Shown here: positions 18,559 to 29,276 of the stretch, one piece after another | Layout: each line of letters opens with the position of its first letter | How positions within the stretch are numbered: the stretch's first letter is position 1 | DNA from: Pseudomonas putida | GTDB taxonomy: Bacteria; Pseudomonadota; Gammaproteobacteria; Pseudomonadales; Pseudomonadaceae | Direction of reading: 5' to 3' | DNA: 64,000 bases | Assembly (NCBI RefSeq): GCF_001941965.1 | Contig: NZ_MKZO01000036.1 | Coordinates: 186,001-250,000 of the forward strand | Notes under the pieces: generated by a model | Database searches by the model: none | Told to the model about the DNA's origin: nothing | Seen by the model: the letters and a program-made list of their open reading frames with translations, nothing else | Position numbers and translations under genes: made by a program

Positions 18559-19166
18559 ATCCCCCTGACTTCATCGCGGTTCAGGGCCAGCCACTGCAAG
18601 GCGATGATGGTCGCCGCATTGGCAATCTGCCCGTCGCGCACGGCTTGCAGGGCATCGTCGAAACCCCAGACCCGCACGCGGATATCTTCACCCTCTTCTT
18701 CCAGGCCATGCAGCCCGCCAGCCCCCTCGCTGCTGCAACGACCGAGGTACAGATGGACCAACTCGTCGCTGCCACCGGGAGACGGGAAATACCGGGTCAT
18801 CGGCCACAGCGAGGAGAAACTCAGCCCAGCTTCCTCCTGCGCCTCGCGGTGCGCAACTTCTTCCGGTCGTTCGTCCTTGTCGATCAGACCGGCGACCAGC
18901 TCCACCAGCCAGGGGTTGCCGGTCTTGTCCATGGCGCCGACGCGAAACTGCTCGATCAGCACCACTTCGTCGCGCTGCGGGTCGTAGGGCAGGACGCACA
19001 CCGCGTCGTGACGCACGAACAGCTCGCGCTTGATCTCGCGGCTCATGCCGCCGGCGAACAGCTCATGACGCACGCGGATCCGGTCGAGCCGATAGAAACC
19101 CTGGAAACAGGTTTCGCGGTCGACGAGCTCGACGGCTGTTGGAACGGAATTCAGCTTGTCTGTCAT
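18549..19166 (-). CDS. nudF: ADP-ribose pyrophosphatase (Nudix)
   Basis: A 205-residue Nudix hydrolase that splits ADP-ribose to AMP and ribose 5-phosphate. The full Nudix box is present: GLIDKDERPEEVAHREAQEE followed by AGL, with the expected Gly, the first Glu and the REAQEE metal-binding core. The upstream FRVGAMDKTGNPWLVELVAG and downstream FPSPGGSDE segments are typical of the NudF group. It is the promoter-proximal gene of the run that continues to parC. The 186-bp gap before it is shared with the divergent DUF3298 lipoprotein gene. Confidence 0.93.
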   Translation of the reverse strand: MTDKLNSVPTAVELVDRETCFQGFYRLDRIRVRHELFAGGMSREIKRELFVRHDAVCVLPYDPQRDEVVLIEQFRVGAMDKTGNPWLVELVAGLIDKDERPEEVAHREAQEEAGLSFSSLWPMTRYFPSPGGSDELVHLYLGRCSSEGAGGLHGLEEEGEDIRVRVWGFDDALQAVRDGQIANAATIIALQWLALNRDEVRGMWS

Positions 19167-19352
19167 GGAAGTCCTCGCTACCTCACTTGCAACTTCGCGC
19201 CATCCTACCCCGCGTACCCTCGGCTTTCACCCTCTTTCAAGTCAACCCAAGGACTGCGAGGATAGGCACCGCCCGTCTAATCAAGATTAGCGGCGAACCG
19301 ACTGCCATGCTGGCGGTCCAAGGCCGATTACCGTCGTTCCAGAAGGATCATC

Positions 19353-20093
19353 ATGACGCTTGTCAAACTGACCACCGTGGCTCTACTGGCCCTAGTCCTG
19401 GGGGCGTGCCAGAGCGTTTTCCAGCCGAATATGCGCAAGCCGCTGGAGGTCAAGCGCGAGGCCTGGGAACACATCAAGCCCGGTTGCAGCGCCAGCGATT
19501 GCCCGCTGGTGAACATCGACACCCTGCACTTCCCGGCCCAGCCGCAACTGGATGCGCTGATCGAGCGGCGCCTGCTGCAGTTCACCGCCGACGGCGGACC
19601 GCTGCCGACCTCGCTCAAGGCCTATGAAGAGAGCTTCCTGCGTTCGGCGCAGAGCCGTAACAGCAGCTACCTGCAAGCCAAGGTACGCGAGCAGCATGAC
19701 GGACTGGTGATCATCGAGCTGTCCAGCTACCTGGACACCGGCGGCGCGCATGGCAACCCTGGCCGCGCCTTCATCAACTGGTCGCGCCAGCAGGATAAGG
19801 TCCTGACCCTGCAGGACATGCTGGTCCCGGGCCAGGAAGAGACGTTCTGGAAAACCGCGGAAGAAGCCCACCGTGGCTGGTTGATCGCGACGAAGATGGA
19901 CCAGGACCCGGAATTCGTGAAGAACTGGCCGTTCCAGAAAACCCCGAACATCGCCCTGACCTACGGCGCGGTGGTGCTCAAGTACGACGTGTACGCCATT
20001 GCGCCCTACGCCATGGGCCATGTCGAACTGAAGATCCCCTACCCGCGCCTGAACGGCGTGATCAAGCCGGAACTGTTTCCCGGCCGCGGCTGA
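19353..20093 (+). CDS. DUF3298/RsiV-like lipoprotein
   Basis: A 246-residue protein with a lipoprotein signal (MTLVKLTTVALLALVLGAC, lipobox LGAC) and an RsiV/DUF3298-type body. The segments VIIELSSYLDTGGAHGNPGR and DVYAIAPYAMGHVELKIPY are the typical conserved parts; the family shares a fold with the lysozyme-binding anti-sigma factor RsiV, but this protein has no membrane-spanning anti-sigma domain. AGAAGGA lies just upstream of the ATG. The last 32 bp overlap the 3' end of the convergent cytX gene. Ligand unknown. Confidence 0.8.
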   Translation: MTLVKLTTVALLALVLGACQSVFQPNMRKPLEVKREAWEHIKPGCSASDCPLVNIDTLHFPAQPQLDALIERRLLQFTADGGPLPTSLKAYEESFLRSAQSRNSSYLQAKVREQHDGLVIIELSSYLDTGGAHGNPGRAFINWSRQQDKVLTLQDMLVPGQEETFWKTAEEAHRGWLIATKMDQDPEFVKNWPFQKTPNIALTYGAVVLKYDVYAIAPYAMGHVELKIPYPRLNGVIKPELFPGRG

Positions 20094-21345
20094 AGCTGAA
20101 CAGGCCGTGGAGCAATCCTGCCAGCAGCAACGCCGGCAGGGTGGCGCCGATGTCCGGCGCGTAGTTGGCCAGCAGGTGGTAGGTGGCCACGCCACCGGCC
20201 CAGGCCAGCAAGGCGCCAAAGTGCAGTGAACCGACCTGCGCCGGCAGGCGGCGACGGCGCAGCAGGAAGTGATCCACCAGCACCACGCCGAACAGCGGCG
20301 CGAACACCGAGCCGATCAGCAGCAGGAAGTTCTGATACTGCGCCAGCGGCGCGAAGCAGGCGATCAGGGTGCAGACCACGCCAATCGCCAGGGCCAGGTG
20401 TTCCACCTTCAAGCGCAGCAGCAGGCCGCTGGACACCGCCGCCGAATGGATATCGGCGAAGGCGTTTTCCGATTCGTCGAGCAGGATCAGCAACAGCGGA
20501 ATCCCCAGGCCCGCCCCCGCCAGCGCCAGCAACAACGCATTGACCTCGCCACTCGGCGCGAATGCCAGGGTGTAGGCCACGCCCAGGCTCATCAGCCAGA
20601 AGTTGCCGATGAAGAAGCCCAGCGCCGTGCCGCCGAAGACCCGGCTGGCGCGCTTGCCGAAGCGCGAATAGTCGGCGATCAGTGGCAGCCACGACAGTGG
20701 CATGGCAATGGCGATATCGAAGCCCACCGCCAGGGACATCGTGCCATCGCCCGCTTTTGCCCACAGCGCAGCCAGGTCGGCCTTGGCGAAGAGGTTCCAG
20801 GTCAGCCACAGGCAGGCGCCGAGCAACAGCCAGATCCCCCATTTGCGCAGGATGCGGCGGACGAAGGTCAGCGGGCCGCTGACGGCCAGCAGGGTCGCGA
20901 GGCCGCCGAAGAACAGGGTCCACAGCAGCGGGCTGTTCCAGGCGCTGTTCTCGCCGAAGGACTGCGCGCCGAGCAGGCTGGCGGCGTCGCGCATGACGAT
21001 GATTTCGAAGGAGCCCCAGCCGATCAGTTGCAGCAGGTTGAGCACCGCCGGCAACGAAGCGCCGTGCCTGCCCAGGCTCAGGCGCAGGGCGGCCATGGCC
21101 GAGAGACCAGTGTCACTGCCAATCACGCCCACGGCGGCCAGCAACAGGACGCCCACCAGGGTACCCAGGGCAATCGCCAGGATCGACCCGGCCAGCCCCA
21201 GGCCCGGCGCCAGCAGCGCGCCGGTCTGCAGGACCATCAGGCCAATGCCGAGGGAGAACCACAGGGAGAACAGGTCGCGGGCACCGAAGATGCGCTGGTG
21301 GCCGGGGACGGGGGAATCGGGGGAGTAGTTGCTGGGTAGGGACAC
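20062..21345 (-). CDS. cytX: CytX, putative hydroxymethylpyrimidine permease
   Basis: A 427-residue NCS1-family permease with about 12 hydrophobic segments. The CytX group is encoded beside thiamin genes and is thought to import the pyrimidine moiety (HMP) or a breakdown product for thiamin synthesis. Here it lies directly downstream of thiC on the same strand, about 145 bp away with a REP doublet and a hairpin in between. The N-terminal block RIFGARDLFSLWFSLGIGLM is characteristic of the subfamily. Transport specificity is inference from family and context. Confidence 0.85.
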   Translation of the reverse strand: MSLPSNYSPDSPVPGHQRIFGARDLFSLWFSLGIGLMVLQTGALLAPGLGLAGSILAIALGTLVGVLLLAAVGVIGSDTGLSAMAALRLSLGRHGASLPAVLNLLQLIGWGSFEIIVMRDAASLLGAQSFGENSAWNSPLLWTLFFGGLATLLAVSGPLTFVRRILRKWGIWLLLGACLWLTWNLFAKADLAALWAKAGDGTMSLAVGFDIAIAMPLSWLPLIADYSRFGKRASRVFGGTALGFFIGNFWLMSLGVAYTLAFAPSGEVNALLLALAGAGLGIPLLLILLDESENAFADIHSAAVSSGLLLRLKVEHLALAIGVVCTLIACFAPLAQYQNFLLLIGSVFAPLFGVVLVDHFLLRRRRLPAQVGSLHFGALLAWAGGVATYHLLANYAPDIGATLPALLLAGLLHGLFSFSRGRETVPA

Positions 21346-21383
21346 GACGGTGGTCTCGGCAGGAGTTTTTTATTGGTTTCGAG

Positions 21384-21467
21384 GGCCTCATCGCTGGCAA
21401 GCCAGCTCCCACAGGGACCGCATGCACCGCGGCCCCTGTGGGAGCTGGCTTGCCAGCGATTGGGGCC
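21384..21467. repeat. REP doublet 3
   Basis: Head-to-head pair: GGCCTCATCGCTGGCAAGCC and, 30 bp on, its reverse complement ending in TTGCCAGCGATTGGGGCC. It occupies the thiC-cytX gap. Confidence 0.93.
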
Positions 21468-21481
21468 GCCTAGGCGGCCCC
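21462..21481 (-). terminator. Perfect 20-bp palindrome after thiC
   Basis: GGGGCCGCCTAGGCGGCCCC is a perfect palindrome 8 bp past the thiC stop codon. It can fold into a very stable stem but has no T-run, so it may be an attenuating hairpin or mRNA 3'-end protector rather than a full terminator. Confidence 0.5.
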
Positions 21482-21489
21482 GGTTTACC

Positions 21490-23630
<2,141 letters not shown>

Positions 23631-23639
23631 AACGTGCGC

Positions 23640-23669
23640 AGTCTAGACTGGAGTCAGCCCAAACGCCAA
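23640..23669 (-). promoter_or_regulatory. Possible sigma-70 promoter for thiC
   Basis: TTGGCG and TAGACT, 18 nt apart on the minus strand, each match the consensus at 4 of 6 positions. Transcription would start just before the riboswitch aptamer. The position is good, the match is only moderate. Confidence 0.4.
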
Positions 23670-23778
23670 CCCTCCTGGCGCAAGCGTGACAAATGGCGCA
23701 AATGTCAGATTGTTGCAAAGTGCCTGCGCAACTACACTCGCAAGTTCAGAATTACCTACTTCGTTCAAGGACCGCCCT

Positions 23779-25212
23779 ATGCTGCGCAAACTTTCACTGG
23801 CGCTTGCCGTGTCTTGTGCTTCCAACGGATTGGCCTGGGCAGCAGACTTGCCGCTGTCGAGCAAAACCGACCTGGTCAGCGTTTACAACGAGGCGGTGAA
23901 CAACAACGCCGACCTCGCCGCCGCCCGCGCCGACTACGGTGCCCGCCGTGAAGTGGTGCCCCAGGCCCGCGCCGGCCTGCTGCCGAACCTGTCCGCCGGC
24001 GCCGAGATGATGAACACGCGGACCAGTGTCGACCAGCCTTCGGTCACCGCCAGCCGCAGTGGCAATACCTGGAGCGCGACCCTGGCCCAGCCGATCTTCC
24101 GCGCCGACCGCTGGTTCCAGTTGCAGGCGGCCGAAGCGGTCAACGAGCAGGCGGCCCTTGAACTGTCGGCCACCGAACAGAACCTGATCCTGCAAAGTGC
24201 CGAGAACTACTTCGCGGTGCTGCGCGCCCAGGACAACCTGGCCTCGACCAAAGCCGAGGAAGCGGCGTTCAAGCGCCAGCTCGACCAGTCCAACGAGCGC
24301 TTCGACGTCGGCCTGTCGGATAAGACCGACGTGCTCCAGTCCCAGGCCAGCTACGACACCGCCCGGGCCAACCGGATCATCGCCGAGCGCCGCGTGGCCG
24401 ATGCCTTCGAAGCTTTGGTGACCCTGACCAACCGCGACTACAACTCGATCCAGGGCATCGTCCACACCCTGCCGGTGCAGGTGCCAACCCCCAACGATGC
24501 CAAGGCCTGGGTCGACACGGCGACCCAGCAGAACCTCAACCTGCAGGCGACCAACCACGCCGTGCAGGCCGCCGAGGAAACCCTGCGCCAGCGCAAGGCC
24601 GGGCATGCACCGACCGTGGATGCGGTGGCGCGTTACCAGAAGGGTGACAACGACAGCCTCGGCTTCAGCAACCCGAACTACACCGGGCAGCGCTATGGTG
24701 GCGACGTGGAGCAGACCAGTATCGGCCTGCAGTTGAACATCCCGATCTACAGCGGTGGCCTGACCAGCTCGCAGGTGCGCGAGGCCTACCAGCGCCTGAG
24801 CCAGAGCGAGCAGCAGCGTGAAAGCCTGCGTCGCCAGGTGGTGGAGAACACCCGCAACCTGCACCGTGCGGTGAACACCGATGTGGAGCAGGTGCAGGCG
24901 CGCAAGCAGTCGATCATTTCCAACCAGAGTGCGCTGGAAGCCACGGAAATAGGCTATCAGGTGGGGACCCGGAACATCGTCGATGTGCTCGATGCACAGC
25001 GCCAGCTGTACACCTCGGTGCGTGACTACAACAACACCCGGTATGACTACATCCTCGACAACCTGCGCCTGAAGCAGGCGGCGGGGACCTTGAGCCCGCA
25101 GGACCTGCAGGATCTGGGGCGGTACCTGAAGGCGGACTACAACCCGGACAAGGACTTCCTGCCACCGGACCTGGCGGCGGCGGCCAAGGCCAATTTCGAA
25201 GGTCGACCGTAG
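23779..25212 (+). CDS. TolC-family outer-membrane efflux protein
   Basis: A 477-residue outer-membrane factor of the TolC family, the exit duct of type I secretion and multidrug efflux systems. A signal peptide (MLRKLSLALAVSCASNGLAWA) precedes the mature start ADLPL. Two homologous halves follow, each with a strand and long coiled helices; conserved pieces are SVYNEAVNNNADLAAARADY, LPNLSAGAEM, NYFAVLRAQDNLA and VGTRNIVDVLDAQRQLY. The ATG at 23779 is the one that begins the signal peptide. In E. coli tolC is next to nudF; here a lipoprotein, cytX and thiC lie between them. No cognate pump gene is adjacent. Confidence 0.93.
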   Translation: MLRKLSLALAVSCASNGLAWAADLPLSSKTDLVSVYNEAVNNNADLAAARADYGARREVVPQARAGLLPNLSAGAEMMNTRTSVDQPSVTASRSGNTWSATLAQPIFRADRWFQLQAAEAVNEQAALELSATEQNLILQSAENYFAVLRAQDNLASTKAEEAAFKRQLDQSNERFDVGLSDKTDVLQSQASYDTARANRIIAERRVADAFEALVTLTNRDYNSIQGIVHTLPVQVPTPNDAKAWVDTATQQNLNLQATNHAVQAAEETLRQRKAGHAPTVDAVARYQKGDNDSLGFSNPNYTGQRYGGDVEQTSIGLQLNIPIYSGGLTSSQVREAYQRLSQSEQQRESLRRQVVENTRNLHRAVNTDVEQVQARKQSIISNQSALEATEIGYQVGTRNIVDVLDAQRQLYTSVRDYNNTRYDYILDNLRLKQAAGTLSPQDLQDLGRYLKADYNPDKDFLPPDLAAAAKANFEGRP

Positions 25213-25213
25213 G

Positions 25214-25291
25214 GGCCTCATCGCTGGCAAGCCAGCTCCCACAGTGTCCGCGTCGCTGCCGAACCCTGTGGGAGCTGGCTTGCCAGCGATA
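25214..25291. repeat. REP doublet 4
   Basis: Head-to-head pair with the GCTGGCAAGCCAGC core, between the convergent TolC-family and waaA genes. The two copies are separated by about 25 bp. Confidence 0.93.
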
Positions 25292-25306
25292 GCGGCATAA
25301 CAGTCT

Positions 25307-26578
25307 CTACCGAATCAAAGCCCCGACACCATCGAGCAAACGCTGCAATGCCCCCTGATTGGCCCGCATCACCGCCACCCCCGCCTCGCCCATCTTCCGC
25401 GCATCCTGCGGCAACTCGATCAATCTCCTCACCTCAGTCGCCAGCCCCTCGGCATCATCGACCTGCGCCAACGCCCCGGCCTCACGCAACATCGCGCTGA
25501 TTTCCAGGAAGTTGAACACATGAGGCCCCATGATCACCGGTAATGCCAGCGCCGCCGGCTCCAGCGGGTTATGCCCGCCGGTCGCGACCAGACTGCCGCC
25601 GACAAAGGCGATATCGGCCAGGGCATAGAGGAACAGCAACTCGCCCATGGTATCGCCAAGCAGCACCCGGGTCTGAGCGTCCACCGCCGTGCCAGCCGAC
25701 CGGCGCACGGTGGCGAACTGCTCGGCACACAGCTGATGCACCGCGTCGAAGCGCTCCGGATGGCGCGGCACCAGGATGAGCAGGGCATCGGCATGAACCG
25801 CCAGCAACTGCTTGTGCGCCGCCAGGATCAGCGCATCCTCGCCATCATGGGTACTGGCGGCAATCCACACCGGCCGCTGCGTCGCGCCCCACTGTCCACG
25901 CAGCTCACGAGCACGGGGCAGCAGTTGCTCGTCGATCTTCAGGTCGAACTTGATCGAACCGGTCACCTGCACCGTCGCCGGCCGCGCGCCCAACTGGCGG
26001 AAGCGCTCGGCCTCGGTTTCGGTCTGCACCGCGAACAGGCTCATCTCTTCCAGCATCGGCCGGGTCAGACCGGCGAAGCGCGCATAGCCACGGGCCGAGC
26101 GCTCGGACAACCGGGCATTGGCCAGGGCCACCGGAATCCCGCGCTTGGCGCACTGGTGGATATGGTTCGGCCACAGCTCGGTTTCCATGATGATCCCCAA
26201 CTGCGGCCGGGCCTTGTCGAGGAAACGCGCCGCCGCCCAGGGCAGGTCATAGGGCAGGTAGCAATGCTGGATGCGCGGCTCGTTGGCGAACATCGCGCGG
26301 ATCCGCTCCGAGCCGGTGGGGGTCATGCAGGTCACGGTGATCGGCAGCTGTGGATAACGCTCCAGCAGCGCACGGATCATCGGCGCGGCGGCGATGCTTT
26401 CGCCCACCGACACGGCATGGACCCAGATACCACCGGGTTTCAGCGGCGGCAGGCCGAAGGCGAAGCGTTCGCCGATGCGCTCGCGATAGGCTGGCGCCTT
26501 GCGCCCACGCAGGAACAGGCGCAGCGCAACCAGCGGCAGGCCCAGTTGAAACAGCAGGGTATAGAGAGTTCTGTTCAT
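25307..26578 (-). CDS. waaA: Kdo transferase WaaA
   Basis: A 423-residue inner-membrane-anchored glycosyltransferase that adds Kdo residues to lipid IVA, the first step of LPS inner-core assembly. The short N-terminal hydrophobic anchor (LYTLLFQLGLPLVALRLFL) is followed by HAVSVGESIAAAPMIRALL, the conserved METELWPN block with the catalytic Glu region, and the nucleotide-binding half with GSIKFDLKID and GGHNPLEPAAL. Length and motifs match KdtA/WaaA. It is a lone minus-strand gene bounded on both sides by REP doublets. Confidence 0.97.
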   Translation of the reverse strand: MNRTLYTLLFQLGLPLVALRLFLRGRKAPAYRERIGERFAFGLPPLKPGGIWVHAVSVGESIAAAPMIRALLERYPQLPITVTCMTPTGSERIRAMFANEPRIQHCYLPYDLPWAAARFLDKARPQLGIIMETELWPNHIHQCAKRGIPVALANARLSERSARGYARFAGLTRPMLEEMSLFAVQTETEAERFRQLGARPATVQVTGSIKFDLKIDEQLLPRARELRGQWGATQRPVWIAASTHDGEDALILAAHKQLLAVHADALLILVPRHPERFDAVHQLCAEQFATVRRSAGTAVDAQTRVLLGDTMGELLFLYALADIAFVGGSLVATGGHNPLEPAALALPVIMGPHVFNFLEISAMLREAGALAQVDDAEGLATEVRRLIELPQDARKMGEAGVAVMRANQGALQRLLDGVGALIR

Positions 26579-26631
26579 GGCGCGGGAGTTTACAAGGAAG
26601 CAATCGGCAATGCTTCCATGTTGCCCTTGAG

Positions 26632-26717
26632 GGCCCTATCGCCGGCAACGCCGGCTCCCACAAGTCCAGCGGTGCTCACCCAACCAGTGGGAGCCGGCGT
26701 TGCCGGCGATGAGGCCG
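26632..26717. repeat. REP doublet 5 (GCCGGCAACGCCGGC variant)
   Basis: Second doublet of the C:G variant: ATCGCCGGCAACGCCGGC with its inverted partner ending GGCGATGAGGCC. It lies between waaA and the LysR gene. Confidence 0.92.
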
Positions 26718-26723
26718 CAAGGA

Positions 26724-27617
26724 TCAACCCATCTCCCGCAGATGCACCGCAAACCTTTCAGCCAGCCACTGCGCCGCCGGCCCCAAAGGCTCATCCCGAC
26801 GCCAGGCCAGTTCCACCACCAGCGCCGGCGGCCGCCATTCGCAATCCAGCTCGACCATCTGCTGTTGATAAGCCGGGTACTGCACCACATGCCGCGGCAA
26901 CCAGGCCCAGCCCAGCCCGCGCTGCAGCAGCTCGGCCATCACATAGAAGCTGTCCGCCCGCCACACCAGCGGGCTGGCCGGCTCCCCTCCGGCATAGCCA
27001 CTGTCCCGCGGATTGACCAACAGTTGCCGGTGCCGCGCCAGATGCTCGCAACTGACCCGCCCGACCTCCGCCAACGGATGCCCCACCGGACACACCGTGA
27101 CCATCTCGATACTGCCCAGCACCCGCCGCTCCAGGGCATCGGGCACCTGCTCATGGTGAAACATCAAGCCCAGGTCCGCCCGCCGCTCCACCAGTTGCCG
27201 CGCCACATCGCCCTGGGCGCTGCTGGCCATCTGCACTTCGAGCAGCGGAAACTGCCGCGACAGCTCGTCCAGGCTCTCGACCACCGGCTGATACGGCATC
27301 GCTTCATCATGGGTCAGACGCAAGCGCGGCTCCTGCCCGCGCATCAAGGCCGACGCCCGCCCTTCAAGGCGCTCGCACTGGCGCAGCAACTCCCGGGCAT
27401 CCTCCAGCAACGCCGCCCCCGCCTCGGTCAACTGCGGCTGGCGCCCGCTGCTGCGCTCGAACAGGGTCAGGCCGAGATCAGCCTCCAGCATCGCGATGGC
27501 ATTGCTCACCGCCGACTGCGCCCGCCCCGCGACCCTTGCCACGGCAGAGAACGAACGCCGCTCGGCCACTTCGACGAACAGGCGCACCTGCTCCAGATTC
27601 CATTGCGGTTGAATCAT
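26724..27617 (-). CDS. LysR-family transcriptional regulator
   Basis: A 297-residue LysR-type regulator. The N-terminal winged helix-turn-helix (about 1-65) reads LEQVRLFVEVAERRSFSAVA, then AQSAVSNAIAMLEADLGLTL and FERSSGR. The C-terminal inducer-binding region (about 90-290) has the usual two-lobed pattern. It is divergent from an SMR transporter gene with 88 bp between the start codons, so that transporter or the genes behind it are the likeliest targets. The effector cannot be read from sequence. Confidence 0.92.
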   Translation of the reverse strand: MIQPQWNLEQVRLFVEVAERRSFSAVARVAGRAQSAVSNAIAMLEADLGLTLFERSSGRQPQLTEAGAALLEDARELLRQCERLEGRASALMRGQEPRLRLTHDEAMPYQPVVESLDELSRQFPLLEVQMASSAQGDVARQLVERRADLGLMFHHEQVPDALERRVLGSIEMVTVCPVGHPLAEVGRVSCEHLARHRQLLVNPRDSGYAGGEPASPLVWRADSFYVMAELLQRGLGWAWLPRHVVQYPAYQQQMVELDCEWRPPALVVELAWRRDEPLGPAAQWLAERFAVHLREMG

Positions 27618-27705
27618 CCAGCCTATCTCCCCAGCAGATAGGAAATGACTTTACCGCATCTGGCCAAGCCCTAGAATGCGCGAGCCACCAGAGGAGCGCC
27701 CGACC

Positions 27706-28038
27706 ATGAATGCCTACACCTATCTCGCCATCGCCATCTGCGCCGAAGTCATCGCCACCGCGTCGATGAAGGCGGTGAAGGGCCTGAGCACGCCGCTGCC
27801 GCTGCTGCTGATGGTCTGTGGCTACGGCGTAGCGTTCTGGATGCTGACCCTGGTGGTGCGCAGCATTCCGGTGGGCATCGCCTATGCCATCTGGTCGGGC
27901 CTGGGCATCGTCCTGATCAGCATCGCCGCCCTGGTGATCTACGGGCAGAAACTCGACCTGCCGGCCATGCTCGGCATGGCCCTGATCGTCAGCGGCGTTA
28001 TCGTGATCCAGCTGTTCTCGAAAACCGCCGGGCATTGA
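27706..28038 (+). CDS. SMR-family multidrug/quaternary-ammonium transporter
   Basis: A 110-residue protein with four membrane helices, the size and layout of EmrE/SugE-type small multidrug resistance transporters. The essential Glu14 of helix 1 is present (IAICAEVIATASMK), as is the helix-3 motif AYAIWSGLGIVLIS and the helix-4 end LIVSGVIVIQLFSKT. Members exchange protons for cationic drugs or guanidinium-type compounds. The ATG at 27706 places Glu at position 14, confirming the start. It heads a plus-strand group with the FAD oxidoreductase 62 bp downstream. Confidence 0.93.
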   Translation: MNAYTYLAIAICAEVIATASMKAVKGLSTPLPLLLMVCGYGVAFWMLTLVVRSIPVGIAYAIWSGLGIVLISIAALVIYGQKLDLPAMLGMALIVSGVIVIQLFSKTAGH

Positions 28039-28100
28039 TGCCGGAAAAGCTGTCAACGGGCTTATACTTCCCCGCCTGTCCAGCTTGTTGAGGTAACTGC

Positions 28101-29276
28101 ATGTCATCGGTCATTTCCACCGACGTCCTGATCGTCGGCGCGGGGGTTGCGGGTCTCTGGCTCAACGCCCGGCTGCGGCGCCTGGGCTACTCGACGGTGC
28201 TGGTGGAACGCAGCAGCGTCGGTGGCGGGCAGACCCTCAAGTCCCAGGGCATCATCCACGGCGGCGCCAAATACGCGCTGCATGGCGCCCTGACCGGCGC
28301 CTCGGAAGCCATCGCCGACATGCCGCGACGCTGGCGCGAAGCCCTGGCCGGCAACGGCGAGCTGGACCTGTCCGGCGTGCGCCTGTTGTCCGAGGCCCAC
28401 TATCTCTGGTCCCCCGGCACCCTCGCCGGCAATCTCACCAGCTTCTTCGCCAGCAAGGCGGTGCGCGGCCGGGTCGACCAGGTCAAGGGCGACCAGTTGC
28501 CGCCCGCCCTGCAGGACCGCGGCTTCAAGGGCAAGGTCTATCGCCTGGCCGAGCTGGTGGTGGATGTGCCGAGCCTGCTGCAGCGCCTGGCCGAGCTGGC
28601 CGGCGACAGCCTGCTCGCTGGCGAGCGCATCGAGCCGTTGCGCAACGGTGACGAATTGGTAGGCCTGCGCGTCGACGACCGCGAGATCCGTGCCCAGCGC
28701 ATCGTGCTCAGTGCCGGCGCCGGCACCGCCGACCTGCTCGCCGACCTCGGCCTGAGCCAGCCGGCCATGCAGCGCCGCCCCCTGCACATGGTGATCGCCA
28801 AGGGCCCGAGCCTGAAGCCGCTGTACGCCCATTGCCTGGGCGGCGGACCCAAGCCGCGCATCACCGTGACCACCCACCCGGCCGCCGATGGCCAGTGGGT
28901 CTGGTACCTCGGCGGTGATATCGCCGAAGCCGACGGCGTGGCCCGCGAACCCGAGGCGCAGATCGCCGCGGCGAAGAAGGAAGTCGCCGGCCTGCTGCCG
29001 TGGGTCGACCTGAGCCAGGTGCGCTGGGCCACCCTGCGGGTCGATCGGGCCGAGCCGGCGCAGTCCGGCCTGGTGCGCCCGGACAACGCCTTCCTCGCCG
29101 ACCAGCACAACCTGCTGGTGGGCTGGCCAACCAAGCTGGCCCTGGCCCCTGACTTCGCCGACCGCGTGCTGCACGCCCTCGACCGCGACGGCATCAAGCC
29201 CGCCAATCTGCCGGCTCTGCCCGACCTGCCGAAGCCAGCGCTGGCCCAACCGGAATGGGATCGCCTGCTGCCATGA
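28101..29276 (+). CDS. FAD-dependent oxidoreductase (DAO family)
   Basis: A 391-residue flavoprotein. The N-terminal dinucleotide-binding motif LIVGAGVAGLWL (about 9-20) is followed by the acidic end of strand 2 (VLVERSS) and a Gly-rich GGGQTLKSQGIIHGG loop typical of D-amino-acid-oxidase or glycerol-3-phosphate-dehydrogenase-like enzymes. No substrate can be assigned. Its stop overlaps the start of the aldo/keto reductase gene (ATGA), so the two are translated together. The pairing and the following gene are conserved in this region of other Pseudomonas. Confidence 0.85.
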   Translation: MSSVISTDVLIVGAGVAGLWLNARLRRLGYSTVLVERSSVGGGQTLKSQGIIHGGAKYALHGALTGASEAIADMPRRWREALAGNGELDLSGVRLLSEAHYLWSPGTLAGNLTSFFASKAVRGRVDQVKGDQLPPALQDRGFKGKVYRLAELVVDVPSLLQRLAELAGDSLLAGERIEPLRNGDELVGLRVDDREIRAQRIVLSAGAGTADLLADLGLSQPAMQRRPLHMVIAKGPSLKPLYAHCLGGGPKPRITVTTHPAADGQWVWYLGGDIAEADGVAREPEAQIAAAKKEVAGLLPWVDLSQVRWATLRVDRAEPAQSGLVRPDNAFLADQHNLLVGWPTKLALAPDFADRVLHALDRDGIKPANLPALPDLPKPALAQPEWDRLLP

